From NCBI GenBank assembly GCA_944390345.1, contig CALXPP010000013.1, positions 1 through 44,653 on the forward strand: a stretch of 44,653 bases of DNA. The letters run 5' to 3'. Position numbers and translations under genes: made by a program. This DNA is from an uncultured Clostridia bacterium. Its GTDB lineage: Bacteria > Bacillota > Clostridia > TANB77 > CAG-508. Within the stretch, counting starts at the first letter, position 1. The number at the start of each line of letters is the position of its first letter. Below are positions 26,896-37,987 of this stretch, piece after piece. A model generated the notes under the pieces. The model had not been told where the DNA came from. It was given only the letters and a program-made list of their open reading frames with translations, and searched no databases.

Positions 26896-27062
26896 GTGCA
26901 CATTCCGAGCAGAAACTAAAAATTAATGAATAATTTTGAATAATGTTAAAAATATATTGAATAATGAAAATACTCTGTAATGCAGTAGTATCAATACTAA
27001 CAAGTACTTTTGGACAAAAATAAAAACAGCTGAAATTGGTTAAATTTCGAGCTGTTTTGGTG
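26896..27062. repeat. Left copy of the 168-bp direct repeat (left att of element 2)
   Basis: Matches 44415-44582 with four mismatches, three of them grouped near the left end. It contains the tRNA-Leu terminator hairpin and ends in TTTTGGTG. If element 1 is removed, the identity extends through GCAGATG (35867-35872), that is, into the 3' end of tRNA-Leu. Confidence 0.9.
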
Positions 27063-27215
27063 CCAACGACGTAGACATTTACAACTCGTTAGCTCTCTTG
27101 ACGAATGACTAAATAGTCATTCAAGTTATAAATATATTACCAAATTATTTTATAAAAATCAAGTATTTAAGAAGAAAATATAGAGTGATATTTTATAAAC
27201 CACTCTATAACTGAA

Positions 27216-29789
27216 TTATAGTTTTAATTTTTTGCAAATAGGACATCTGCCACTGCCTTTTCTTTCGTTATAAACATGTCTTTGATATTCATGACCATTT
27301 TTGCATTTCCACCAAACTTTTTTACTATAACTTTTACTAATTGATTTAGGCGTAATTCCTAATTTATTATTCTTTTCATAATTCCATTTTTCCAATAATT
27401 CAGGATTCGTCGTTGCTAAATCATTAAAACCAACTAATATCTTGTTTCCAGAACAATACGGACACCCTGTACCACGTCTTCGAGCTGGAATAGTAGCTTC
27501 ATAGCTATGATTGTTACTACAAATCCACCAGATTTTTTTATGAGTTCCTTTAGTTACTTCATCAGGTTTAATGGTATTCTTACTATAATCCCATTCTTTC
27601 AATAATTCTGGATTTGTTGATGCTATATCATTAAATCCTTTAAGAACTTTATTTCCAGAACAATATGGGCAACAAGTTCCTTTTGATTTTGTTCTATTAA
27701 CAATTGAAGATTTATATTCATGACCTTTTTCGCATTTCCACCAGACTTTTTTATCTGTATTTTTCTTTACATTCTGTGGTTTAATTCCTAATTGGTCGTT
27801 TTTTTCGTAATCCCATTCTTTTAATAATTCTGGAAATAATGTAGCAATATCATTCTCTCCACTTATAGCATATCTTCCAGAGCAGTACGGACAATTAGAA
27901 CCTCTAGCTCTATTGTTTAATGTTGTTGTCCATTCATGACCATTCTTACATTTCCAATGAATCATTTTAGTTGAATTGAGAACAACATTTTCTGGTTTGA
28001 TTCCTAACTTATCATTTTTTTCATAGTCCCATTCTTCTAATAATTCAGGATTAGTTGTTGCCAAATCATTAAATCCTATGATAATCTTCTTATTGGCACA
28101 ATATGGACATTTGGTTTGTTGATTTACTTTGTTTGAAACAATAGCTTGATAGTTATGACCTTTTTCACATTTCCACCATATTTTTAATGCACTTCCACTA
28201 CTTATATTATCTGGAGTAATTCCTAGTTTATCATTTTTTTCGTAATTCCATTCTTGTAAAACCTCTGGATTTGTTTTGGATATACAGTTCTCTTTTTCCA
28301 TAAAGTTAATCATCTTAATAATATCATCTAAATCACGCCTAATATCAAAGTCTAAATCTATGTTGAGATAACTATTTAGGAAAGATAAAGCATCTTCTAC
28401 ATATGTATAATCTGTGTTATTATCTATTTTTATATTGTATATGATAGCACTTGAGTTAATAGGTTTTGATTTCTTTTCTCTAATTCTAATTATTCTCACA
28501 TTGTTTTTTGAGCATAAATCATCTTTTTCTATATCATGCTTTATGTCTTTATGATAATAGTATCCATCATACTCTATACCAACATTTAGCTCTGGTATAA
28601 AAATATCTATTTCTTTTGGTTTTAACCATTCAGGTTTATAATTTGCTATAGTTTTAGAAAATTTTTTATGAATATAGTAAAAAATAATCTTTTCAGGTAT
28701 GGATGTTCTTAAATAACTAGAGCAAATAGGGCAACGATTATAAAGCTTATCATTTCTTATTCTTGCTGGTATACTAGATTGCCATTCATGACCTTTTTCA
28801 CATTTCCACCAAAATTTGACTTTACCACCTAAAATAATTTCATCTGGTTTTATATCAAGCTTATCATTTTTTTCATAGTTCCATTCTTTTAATAATTCTG
28901 GGTGTTTGGTTGCAAAATCATTATAGCCTTTTAATAATTGCTGATTAGCACAAATAGGGCAATTAACATTTCTATTTGTTTTTTGTGCTACTGATATTTG
29001 ATATTCATGACCTTTTTTACATTTCCACCACACTAATTTTGTAGATCCATGACTTAGATTGGATGGAAAAATACCTAATTTATCATTTTTTTCATAATCC
29101 CATTCTTCTAATAATTCGGGATTAGTAGTTGCTATATCATTATAGCCTTTTTTTACAAGATTATTTGAACAGTATGGGCAACCACTTCCTGTGATTCTAC
29201 TTCTAATAATAGAATTCCATTTATGACCTTTTTCACATTTCCACCATACTTTTTCTTTGCCACCATTAGTAATTTCATTTGGTTTAATGCCTAATTTGTC
29301 ATTTTCTTCATAGTCCCAATCTTTTAGTAATTCAGGGTTGGTAGTTGCTAAATCATTATAGCCCTGCAAAACTTTTCTATTTCCACAATATGGGCAATTT
29401 CCACGACCATGTAATCTATCATAAATACTTCTATCATATTTATGACCTTTGCTACATATCCAATATACTTTTTTTATTGAACCTACTAATAATTCGTTTG
29501 GTTTAATACCTAATTTATCGTTTTCTTCATAATCCCATTCTTTTAACATTTCTGGATACAAAGTTGCAAAATCATTTACTCCTTGAATTGCTTTTTTACC
29601 CATGCAATAAGGACATCCGACACCTTTAACCCTAGTATGAATTACAGCTTCCCATTCATGACCATTTTTACATTTCCACCAGACTTTCTTACTACTACCT
29701 GAAGTCAAATCAGCTGGATTATATAAAATGTTTTTTTCTTGATTCCATTCTTTCATTAATTCTTTATTATCAATTAATCTATCTGACAT
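27216..29789 (-). CDS. Ten-repeat zinc-ribbon (DUF4379-like) protein with central nuclease domain
   Basis: 857 aa from ATG 29789 with AAAGGTGATG upstream. Ten repeats of about 70 residues read NPELLKEWDYEKNDKLGIKP..., WWKCEKGHEW... and CPYC..., each offering WxC..GH and CxxC as a treble-clef zinc site. After the fifth repeat is a different domain (about 400-520): KEIDIFIPELNVGIEYDGYYYH, then RIIRIREK, the pattern of a Vsr/PD-(D/E)XK-type endonuclease (D, E-x-D, K/R). Five repeats lie on each side. Such proteins are often near mobile elements and are suspected of cutting or binding nucleic acid; a defence role is inference. Cargo of element 1. No signal peptide. Confidence 0.8.
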   Translation of the reverse strand: MSDRLIDNKELMKEWNQEKNILYNPADLTSGSSKKVWWKCKNGHEWEAVIHTRVKGVGCPYCMGKKAIQGVNDFATLYPEMLKEWDYEENDKLGIKPNELLVGSIKKVYWICSKGHKYDRSIYDRLHGRGNCPYCGNRKVLQGYNDLATTNPELLKDWDYEENDKLGIKPNEITNGGKEKVWWKCEKGHKWNSIIRSRITGSGCPYCSNNLVKKGYNDIATTNPELLEEWDYEKNDKLGIFPSNLSHGSTKLVWWKCKKGHEYQISVAQKTNRNVNCPICANQQLLKGYNDFATKHPELLKEWNYEKNDKLDIKPDEIILGGKVKFWWKCEKGHEWQSSIPARIRNDKLYNRCPICSSYLRTSIPEKIIFYYIHKKFSKTIANYKPEWLKPKEIDIFIPELNVGIEYDGYYYHKDIKHDIEKDDLCSKNNVRIIRIREKKSKPINSSAIIYNIKIDNNTDYTYVEDALSFLNSYLNIDLDFDIRRDLDDIIKMINFMEKENCISKTNPEVLQEWNYEKNDKLGITPDNISSGSALKIWWKCEKGHNYQAIVSNKVNQQTKCPYCANKKIIIGFNDLATTNPELLEEWDYEKNDKLGIKPENVVLNSTKMIHWKCKNGHEWTTTLNNRARGSNCPYCSGRYAISGENDIATLFPELLKEWDYEKNDQLGIKPQNVKKNTDKKVWWKCEKGHEYKSSIVNRTKSKGTCCPYCSGNKVLKGFNDIASTNPELLKEWDYSKNTIKPDEVTKGTHKKIWWICSNNHSYEATIPARRRGTGCPYCSGNKILVGFNDLATTNPELLEKWNYEKNNKLGITPKSISKSYSKKVWWKCKNGHEYQRHVYNERKGSGRCPICKKLKL

Positions 29790-29946
29790 ATATAACATCA
29801 CCTTTAATACTACAAAAACGTAATTAATTGCTCTTATTATATAACAAAAGACTGATAATATCAACATATTATCAGTCCTAGAAATTGTAATTTGTCGAGA
29901 TGAATTGTATCTCATAATTAAACATTAGGTTTGTTTTTATATATTT

Positions 29947-30507
29947 TTATTCTTCACTAATTCTTTCATATTTTATAGCATTAATTTGAACTGGATATGT
30001 TGTCATTATAACTCCATCATAAGTTACCTTTATTCTTTCTCCAATTTCATATTTTACATTAGTATCAATTTTTAATTTTGCTACCATTATTAAATCTGCT
30101 GATTTTTTTATTTCTTCATTTTCATCTGGTTCAACAAAAAATAGGTTTTCTTCTACTTGTGTTATTGTGCCACAAAATGAATATTCACTGTTTTTCATTT
30201 CTTTTTCAAATCTTTCCTCATATTCTTTCATTTCTTCTTCAAAGTCATTGTAATTCATAAACCAGCTACCTATCTTTATGTCATCATATCCTGCTAATGT
30301 ATGGAAATCAATTACTTTATATCCTAATCCAAAATATTCTATTGTTCCACCATCCATATATATTCCTGCAAGATTACGAATACAAAATATTGGGTTCTTT
30401 CCATTTTTTACTCTGGTGTAATCAACCACAAAAAATATTAACCCTAAAATAATTACAATTCCTAGTACACAACCAATAATCTTTAATCCTTTTTTCATAA
30501 ATACCAT
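29947..30507 (-). CDS. Membrane-anchored DUF3221-like protein
   Basis: 186 aa from ATG 30507 (AAAGGTAAATTG upstream). One membrane segment (about 5-27: GLKIIGCVLGIVIILGLIFFVV). The C-terminal half CGTITQVEENLFFVEPDENEEIKKSADLI...YEIGERIKVTYDGVIMTTYPVQI fits the DUF3221 pattern of small clostridial/bacillar lipoprotein-like proteins. Function unknown. Cargo of element 1. The 150 bp to the next gene hold no recognisable element. Confidence 0.75.
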   Translation of the reverse strand: MVFMKKGLKIIGCVLGIVIILGLIFFVVDYTRVKNGKNPIFCIRNLAGIYMDGGTIEYFGLGYKVIDFHTLAGYDDIKIGSWFMNYNDFEEEMKEYEERFEKEMKNSEYSFCGTITQVEENLFFVEPDENEEIKKSADLIMVAKLKIDTNVKYEIGERIKVTYDGVIMTTYPVQINAIKYERISEE

Positions 30508-30663
30508 CAATTTACCTTTCTTTTAAAATTTAATCATAGCGATAACTTACTATTTATCTCGCACCTATTATATCAATTTTAGTCGATTTTTACAATAAAA
30601 AAGCCAATATTTGAAAATAAAATAAGATGTAGGGAACACACTTAATTCTCTACATTCTGTAAT

Positions 30664-30945
30664 TTATATTTCTAACAACTCAATCACATCCACAAAACCA
30701 TTTCTATAATATTTCTCATTCCAGTAATATAGGTAATTCATAAAGTTTTTTTCAAGTTGATCAAGTTGTTTTTGAACATATTTTTTATTCTGTTCAGGGA
30801 CATTTTTTAGTATTCTCTCTGCAATTTCTTCAAAATAGATACAATATTTCTTATCTTGAGGAGTCATCTCACAAAATGCTGTTTCTTCTCGAAATTCTAA
30901 CCACTCTTTTAATAAATCATCTTTTACTTCTCTTAAATTCTTCAT
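30664..30945 (-). CDS. Hypothetical helical protein (93 aa)
   Basis: ATG 30945 has GGAG 9 nt upstream; a start at 30954 would overlap this site. Soluble, helical, with two Cys and many aromatic residues (YLYYWNEKYYRNG). Not recognised. It lies directly behind the TnpV gene and is probably translated from the same transcript. Confidence 0.65.
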   Translation of the reverse strand: MKNLREVKDDLLKEWLEFREETAFCEMTPQDKKYCIYFEEIAERILKNVPEQNKKYVQKQLDQLEKNFMNYLYYWNEKYYRNGFVDVIELLEI

Positions 30946-30957
30946 TTGCACCATCTC

Positions 30958-31347
30958 CTACACATATATTAATTCATTAAAAACTATTTCTTCAGCTTGA
31001 TTTTTAATAGCATTCATAGTTCCAACCCAATAAAGCATATCTGTATTTTTCATTTCTTCGGTTAAATCACTATTATCTTTTAGTTGTTTAATAATTTGTT
31101 CAACTCTTGATATAGCTTGTTCTTGAATCTCTTTTAGATGAGTGTTTAGTGTACCATCTAAAAGCATTATTGAATAGTCAGCTTTTTTATGCTCTTTTAG
31201 GTAATTTAATCTCATTCTGCCATATTTATTAAGAGTTATCTTTTCTTGTTTTGGCATTGTAAGATTTGGAATATAATAATCTCCCTCTAAATGATATTCA
31301 ATTCCAGTTTTTTCATCTATCTTTGTTTTTGATAATTCATTATTCAT
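30958..31347 (-). CDS. tnpV: TnpV-like transposon-encoded protein
   Basis: 129 aa. The pattern YHLEGDYYIPNLTMPKQEK...GRMRLNYLKEHKKADYSIMLLDGTLNTHLKEI fits TnpV of Tn4451/Tn4453 and relatives. The C-terminal part is helical (DMLYWVGTMNAIKNQAEEIV). Its role in transposition is not known. It lies between the relaxase gene and small cargo genes. Confidence 0.8.
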   Translation of the reverse strand: MNNELSKTKIDEKTGIEYHLEGDYYIPNLTMPKQEKITLNKYGRMRLNYLKEHKKADYSIMLLDGTLNTHLKEIQEQAISRVEQIIKQLKDNSDLTEEMKNTDMLYWVGTMNAIKNQAEEIVFNELIYV

Positions 31348-31354
31348 AATTATT

Positions 31355-31660
31355 TCACTCCTTTTTTGATTTTAAGCTTAATTCTTCATAATAATCTTTT
31401 TTAGCTTTCTTCCTTACTAGATACATACATTCTTGTACAAGCCATTTTAATTCATTTGTATAAGCAAGATATATTACACCTTCTTCTAATTCTCCATTAG
31501 TTTCTTTTTCATACAAAAAAACATAATTATCAAATTTTTCTTTTAATCTTATAGCTCTGTATCTAATATCATCATCTTTGCACTTTAGATTATCATTTAT
31601 TATTTGCATTAATTTATTGTATTCTTGTTTGCTAAAATATATTTTATCTTGATTTGACAT
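31355..31660 (-). CDS. Hypothetical helical protein (101 aa)
   Basis: Helical, charged, no membrane segment (EYNKLMQIINDNLKCKDDDIRYRAIRLKEKF). It starts 16 bp after the relaxase stop, with AGGAGGTATTTAAT upstream, and ends 7 bp before tnpV, so it is part of the relaxase-tnpV unit. Not recognised. Confidence 0.7.
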   Translation of the reverse strand: MSNQDKIYFSKQEYNKLMQIINDNLKCKDDDIRYRAIRLKEKFDNYVFLYEKETNGELEEGVIYLAYTNELKWLVQECMYLVRKKAKKDYYEELSLKSKKE

Positions 31661-31676
31661 ATATTAAATACCTCCT

Positions 31677-33095
31677 TTAGTTTAGGTTATAATCGTTTTT
31701 CTTTTTTCCTTTTTTAGCTTGTATTTCAGCTAATTCATCATTGGTTAATACTTTTCTTGTAGGATTATGAACTATATCTGAATCGTTATTATCAAATATT
31801 CCACTTTTTTCTAAATCTTCTGCCACAAGAGTATAGCTTCGTTTATCTTCTGGAATATCATAATATTTTTCATCAAATATTTTCATTTGAAATCTTTTAA
31901 TAAGTGATTTCCAAAACCCCTTAAATTTACTTAATTCCGTTTTAGCTGTTTCTAAAGCACTACTTAATTTGATAATTGCTTTATCTTTAACGGATAATTC
32001 ATCCTTTAATTCATTAATCTCTTTATCTTTAATTCCTATTTGCTCTTTAAGTGAATAGTTTTCACTTTCTATTTTAGAAGTAGCATGTTCAAAATCTTTA
32101 ATCGACATATTTAAGTCATTTACACTTCTAACTGTCTGAGTGACATCTGTTACGTCTTTAATATAATCTTTGATATTTTCTATATTCTCGTTTGAAATTT
32201 GGCTATTATTTTTATTAAAGGGCATAGGCTTTAAGTTATCTAACAACTCAATTATACCTTTACTTGAATTATCTAGCTTTTTAGTTCGTTTATTAGCATT
32301 TTCAAGTTTTTGCTTTTGCTGTTCAAGTCTTTTCTTTATTTCTCTGTAATTATCCATTTCTTTTACATTGATGTCTTGATTTCTGCCTTTTTGTTTAGCT
32401 TTTAGCCTACTATCAACACCATAAAACTTGTTATAAGACTTGATACAGGCATTTCTCATTTTATCTTGAATAGCTGTTAATGACTCTTTGGTAAACACTT
32501 TTGATTTACCAACTTGTTTTTTCATACCTTTTTTACAATTATCAATTACTGGTACACCAATAACATGCATGTGGGGAGAGGTTTCATCAAAATGAATTGT
32601 TGCATTAGCTACCTTAAAGTTTGGTACTATTTTATTTAAGTCTTGTATTTGCTCATTATATACATCAATCATTTTGAATCTATACTCATCATCTTTGTCT
32701 TGCCAAAAATCCATATCTCCAAGTTCTATTATGATTTCACAAGCAATATCGTTCTGTAATGTACATGCCTTTTCAAAATAATTATTAATTTTTCTATCAT
32801 TTCTAGTCTGCTTATTATTAAACTCAATACGAGCTTCTTCAAATTCATCTAAATATACCTGCTTAACATCTTCAACAATATCGTTAGTTCCATATATTGT
32901 TGTAATCAATTCTCTTTGATTATCATAATCTCGCAAGTTATGTTTGTTTGCTCTAGATAAATCATTTGCATTTTGTATAGCATTATTTGATAGAGAAGTA
33001 GTACCAGACACATTTCCTTTAGCTGTTTTTTTAGCTACTTTACTTTTATTTTTATCACTACCTAAGTGAAAAGAATATGCTAATTCTTGCTCCAT
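31677..33095 (-). CDS. tnpZ: MobV-family relaxase (TnpZ-like)
   Basis: 472 aa. Residues 5-110 form the variable N-terminal part. HFDETSPHMHVIGVPV (about 168-183) is the Mob_Pre metal-binding His motif of MobV relaxases such as that of pMV158. A long coiled coil follows at about 250-400 (LEQQKQKLENANKRTKKL; KDKEINELKDELSVKDKAI). It should nick and carry the strand of element 1 at its oriT, relying on another element for the mating channel. It begins MEQELAYSFHLGSDKNKSKVA and has AAAGGAGGAAAAAG upstream. The candidate oriT lies just upstream at 33152-33192. Confidence 0.88.
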   Translation of the reverse strand: MEQELAYSFHLGSDKNKSKVAKKTAKGNVSGTTSLSNNAIQNANDLSRANKHNLRDYDNQRELITTIYGTNDIVEDVKQVYLDEFEEARIEFNNKQTRNDRKINNYFEKACTLQNDIACEIIIELGDMDFWQDKDDEYRFKMIDVYNEQIQDLNKIVPNFKVANATIHFDETSPHMHVIGVPVIDNCKKGMKKQVGKSKVFTKESLTAIQDKMRNACIKSYNKFYGVDSRLKAKQKGRNQDINVKEMDNYREIKKRLEQQKQKLENANKRTKKLDNSSKGIIELLDNLKPMPFNKNNSQISNENIENIKDYIKDVTDVTQTVRSVNDLNMSIKDFEHATSKIESENYSLKEQIGIKDKEINELKDELSVKDKAIIKLSSALETAKTELSKFKGFWKSLIKRFQMKIFDEKYYDIPEDKRSYTLVAEDLEKSGIFDNNDSDIVHNPTRKVLTNDELAEIQAKKGKKKNDYNLN

Positions 33096-33151
33096 CTTTT
33101 TCCTCCTTTAGAACTTGCTTCGAAGCATAGGACTTTGACTCTGTCATAAGT

Positions 33152-33192
33152 CCTAATAACCCCCTATGAGTTTTGACATACTATCAAAACTC
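33152..33192 (-). other. Candidate oriT of element 1
   Basis: Minus strand: an inverted repeat GAGTTTTGA / TCAAAACTC (33192-33168) around TAGTATG, followed by GGGGTTATTAGG. MobV plasmids of the pMV158 kind are nicked at TAGTGTG/TTA within an inverted repeat; TAGTATG/TCA has the same shape and place, directly upstream of the relaxase gene. Element 2 has a matching site. Confidence 0.55.
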
Positions 33193-33346
33193 GGGGGCTC
33201 TGCGAGGCAATAAATTTTCTCCCAATTGGATAAAATTTATTCAAATTAACTATTGTCACTTTCATTTTTACTTTGTAAAAACAAAACGTGCCACGTTAAT
33301 TTGATTGTTGCAACATAGCCCATAACCAAAGTAAAAGTTGCAACAA

Positions 33347-35290
<1,944 letters not shown>

Positions 35291-35471
35291 CTAACAAAAA
35301 AGAGACATCAAAGAAAACACACAAGTTATCCTTGACATCTCTTAAATCTGTTTATATTACAATATATTTTCTTGGAACAAACCAAAAACATATAATCAAC
35401 TCCTAACAGGTAAACATAAATAATTTACTGTCGATATTATATCACGATTTTCAGAAATGTCAAATTTTTAG

Positions 35472-35744
35472 CTATTTTATGCTGTTTATATAATCTTCTA
35501 ATTCAGATAATTTTATCTTTTTTGCTAGATTGGATATATAAACATCATTAGAATAGTTAAAGACCAGAAATGTAGTATCTTTTACAATTACTCTATGTGG
35601 CTCAATATAAGAGATATTGGTTTTCTCAATTTTTCTTATACTACCATTAACAAAAGTAGGAGTAACCTTTGAGAACTCACATATAAACTCTAGTCTTTTC
35701 TTTAAGTTTTCCTCAAATCGTAGTTCTTCTTTAATTATCTTCAT
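35472..35744 (-). CDS. Hypothetical protein (90 aa), element 1
   Basis: ATG 35744 (MKIIKEELRFEENLKKR) with AAAGGATGG upstream. Basic helix followed by a short beta-rich part (HRVIVKDTTFLVFNYSNDVYISNLAKK). Not recognised. It is the last gene before the right end of element 1. The 190 bp between it and tnpX hold an imperfect 10-bp inverted repeat (about 35301-35340) and nothing else clear. Confidence 0.6.
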   Translation of the reverse strand: MKIIKEELRFEENLKKRLEFICEFSKVTPTFVNGSIRKIEKTNISYIEPHRVIVKDTTFLVFNYSNDVYISNLAKKIKLSELEDYINSIK

Positions 35745-35984
35745 TTCAAGCACCATCCTTTCTTTTTAGGATATTGGATGATGTTTTTTGGCAAAGAAAA
35801 AAATCATCCAACTTACTTGAATGATTTTTAATCTATCTGTTAGTTCGAACAGATACGTCATTGGTGCAGATGAAAAAGTTCAAAGCTTTGTAACAAGCTA
35901 TTTATCAACATTTATGTAAGTATCTGCGTGCACATTGCGTGCATTTTCTTAAATTTTTTTTTTACAATATTTCTCTTATATCTA

Positions 35985-36671
35985 TTAATTGTTTGACTCA
36001 ACTAAAGTATAATTATTTTCAGAAAAATTTACATCCTCATCTGTTACATTATCTTTTTCAAATACATAATTTCTTACATTATTTCCAATTTCAACTTTTA
36101 CTGGTAATAAAGTTTCTTTATTTAGCCAAACTGTTTCATTATAATTATTTTCTTTTTCTTCTAATGAGATTTTTATATATTCTGTATTATCTTCTTTTTC
36201 AGTTGAAATGTTGTGTAAAGATGATAGAATTCCTAATATGCTTTTAAAATCGTATTCATTTGAAACCATTGATGTCGCATAATTAAATATCTCTGGTAAA
36301 TTAGAAAGACCTTTATTTCCTACAATAGTTTCCATATTTACTATAGAATAACTCTTATTTTGTTCATCAACAACTGTCATTGTATTATTTTGTGTATCTA
36401 TGTAAAATCTTTGTGTAATAGTGTTATTAGTTAATGAATAGCGTGCACTTTTATCTCCTTTTACATAAAGTTGTTGATGTGAATTAGAATTATTTTCTTC
36501 TTCATTACTACTTGGTATGACTTCAAAATAAAAATTATCACTTTCTGTAAAATCTATTCCTGCATTTCCTATATTTTTTAATAAGTTATATCTGTATACA
36601 TACACAGATGCAATAGCAATAAGTATTATTAAAATTAATACTATAACTATTAGTACAATTTTTTTCTTCAT
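35985..36671 (-). CDS. Membrane-anchored hypothetical protein (228 aa)
   Basis: MKKKIVLIVIVLILIILIAI begins a signal anchor. The extracytoplasmic part is beta-rich (SARYSLTNNTITQRFYIDTQ; ETVWLNKETLLPVKVEI), which recalls LolA/outer-surface lipoprotein carrier-like folds of clostridial proteins, but the match is not firm. The start at 36671 follows AAGGGGGATTTTTTC. Cargo at the left end of element 2. Confidence 0.7.
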   Translation of the reverse strand: MKKKIVLIVIVLILIILIAIASVYVYRYNLLKNIGNAGIDFTESDNFYFEVIPSSNEEENNSNSHQQLYVKGDKSARYSLTNNTITQRFYIDTQNNTMTVVDEQNKSYSIVNMETIVGNKGLSNLPEIFNYATSMVSNEYDFKSILGILSSLHNISTEKEDNTEYIKISLEEKENNYNETVWLNKETLLPVKVEIGNNVRNYVFEKDNVTDEDVNFSENNYTLVESNN

Positions 36672-36747
36672 AGAAAAAATCCCCCTTTTCTTTATATATT
36701 CTTATTTAACCATATATTTTATTTAATTTCAATATTTATTGTTAGAA

Positions 36748-36790
36748 AATCACAAGGAGATTGTAATTAATACATTTCCCCTTGTGATTA
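36748..36790 (-). terminator. Terminator after the foreign secreted-protein gene
   Basis: AATCACAAGG / CCTTGTGATT stem with a long loop, then TTTTCT on the minus strand, about 65 bp past the stop at 36856. Confidence 0.5.
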
Positions 36791-36855
36791 AATTGGATAT
36801 GGAAGAGCATTAGCTAAAATTTAATGTTTCTTAGTTACATTATCGCTTACAAGTC

Positions 36856-37281
36856 TTACCAAGAACAAATCCATACATTAACTGTAGTTGAAGATGTTCC
36901 ATATGCTGTCCAACCTACTGTGTATGTTCCAGCAGGTGCTGTGCAACCAGCGTTAAAATAAATGGTCTGTTCAGCACCTCCATTCGGTTGCAGGGGTGTG
37001 CTATTTTCATATCTTGAAGCAGTGACCTTTCTTCCACTTGGGTCTTTTACCCAGAAATACACATCAGTATCGGAATTGCCATAAATTCGGAAAACAACAC
37101 TTCCGTTGTTCCCGCCTTCTGACAAATATACTGGTATTTCACCACTCCAGCCAGACTGTGAGCCACCTCCTATTCCTCTTGTAGATACTGTCGTGCTCTC
37201 ATTGTTTGTTGCTGCAAAAACTTGTGCCTGTGTACCAAGACACAAAACCAAAGCAAGAATAATTGCCAAAAACCGTTTCAT
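36856..37281 (-). CDS. Small secreted beta-rich protein of foreign composition (141 aa)
   Basis: A clear signal peptide (KRFLAIILALVLCLGTQAQVFAA) is followed by about 115 residues rich in Gly, Ser, Thr and aromatic residues (SGWSGEIPVYLSEGGNNGS; YFWVKDPSGRKVTASRY; PAGTYTVGWTAYGTSS). It looks like a small extracellular beta-sandwich; no family assigned. The GC content and codons (CCG, GGC, CAG, ATT/CTT mix) differ sharply from all neighbours, which points to recent transfer. Codon 3 is CGG followed by T and must be read as Arg for the signal peptide to exist, unlike the six recoded sites. ATG 37281 has GAAAGGAAGG upstream. An inverted repeat at 37383-37402 overlaps its likely transcript start. 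Confidence 0.85.
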   Translation of the reverse strand: MKRFLAIILALVLCLGTQAQVFAATNNESTTVSTRGIGGGSQSGWSGEIPVYLSEGGNNGSVVFRIYGNSDTDVYFWVKDPSGRKVTASRYENSTPLQPNGGAEQTIYFNAGCTAPAGTYTVGWTAYGTSSTTVNVWICSW

Positions 37282-37382
37282 AAAGCCTTCCTTTCTTGCT
37301 CGTCCATATCCTTATTAAATATTCCATACGGAACATTTAATACATACTAACCAATTTATAAATATTTCTATCTACAAATTGT

Positions 37383-37402
37383 TTTGCAAGGATTCTTGCA
37401 AA
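37383..37402. promoter_or_regulatory. Operator-like inverted repeat TTTGCAAG-N4-CTTGCAAA
   Basis: A perfect 8-bp inverted repeat just downstream of a TATAAT (37418-37413, minus strand), so a protein bound here would block transcription of the secreted-protein gene. A second, weaker palindrome lies at about 37314-37337. Confidence 0.5.
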
Positions 37403-37507
37403 TAATAGTTATATTATAACATTCTTTTCACAATATTTTACAAAAAGTGTACTTTTTATGAAAAATTATGAAATTTTAGTAAAAAAGTAATTAAACAAAT
37501 AACTTTA

Positions 37508-37876
37508 CTAATTAAAAAGTCTCGTTATTTCTTCAATAAAAGTTTTATTAGTAAATATATCTTGGTCATATTCATATCCAAAAACTCTTTCAAAATTTTT
37601 TTCAGATTTCCTTTTATTTCTACTATCAATACTATATTGTATAGAGCGTCTTATTTGTGATTTATTTACATTTCCAAGCTGTTTACTAATAGCAGAATAA
37701 ACATCTTCTATTATTAATAAATCTTTATTAGTACTCATAATTATTAATATTGCAAGATAAATAAAAGTTACTCCATTATGACTTGTTTTAAAACCTAATA
37801 ATCTTAACTTATTATAAATTTCAAAAGATAATTTTTTCCTATCTAATTTTACATTATCACAAATTTGAAAATTCAA
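37508..37876 (-). CDS. Stand-alone Spo0A C-terminal-like DNA-binding protein (122 aa)
   Basis: The whole protein aligns in pattern with the C-terminal DNA-binding domain of the sporulation regulator Spo0A: LLGFKTSHNGVTFIYLAILI, then a helix pair IIEDVYSAISKQLGNVNKSQ and IRRSIQYSIDSRNKRKS, matching the GYQYLRDAI...[23 protein letters not shown] scheme. There is no receiver domain. It may bind Spo0A-box-like DNA in or outside the element. The start at 37876 follows GAGGAGGAAT. Cargo or regulator of element 2. Similarity judged by eye. Confidence 0.65.
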   Translation of the reverse strand: MNFQICDNVKLDRKKLSFEIYNKLRLLGFKTSHNGVTFIYLAILIIMSTNKDLLIIEDVYSAISKQLGNVNKSQIRRSIQYSIDSRNKRKSEKNFERVFGYEYDQDIFTNKTFIEEITRLFN

Positions 37877-37987
37877 TTATTATTCCTCCTCAAAACTCTT
37901 AAGGCTTAAATCTTGTTGAATTTTAATTTGTGTTAGCTAACCACGATTTCATTATAGCAGAATTCAAAATGAAGCTCAAAAATTTGA

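Noticed and set aside
27061..27150. Possible tRNA-Thr remnant on the minus strand (GAGTTGTAAATG... GTTGGCACCA)
   Set aside because: No matching 5' acceptor strand or T arm was found; the CCA-like end is part of the tRNA-Leu repeat and the rest is the end of element 1.
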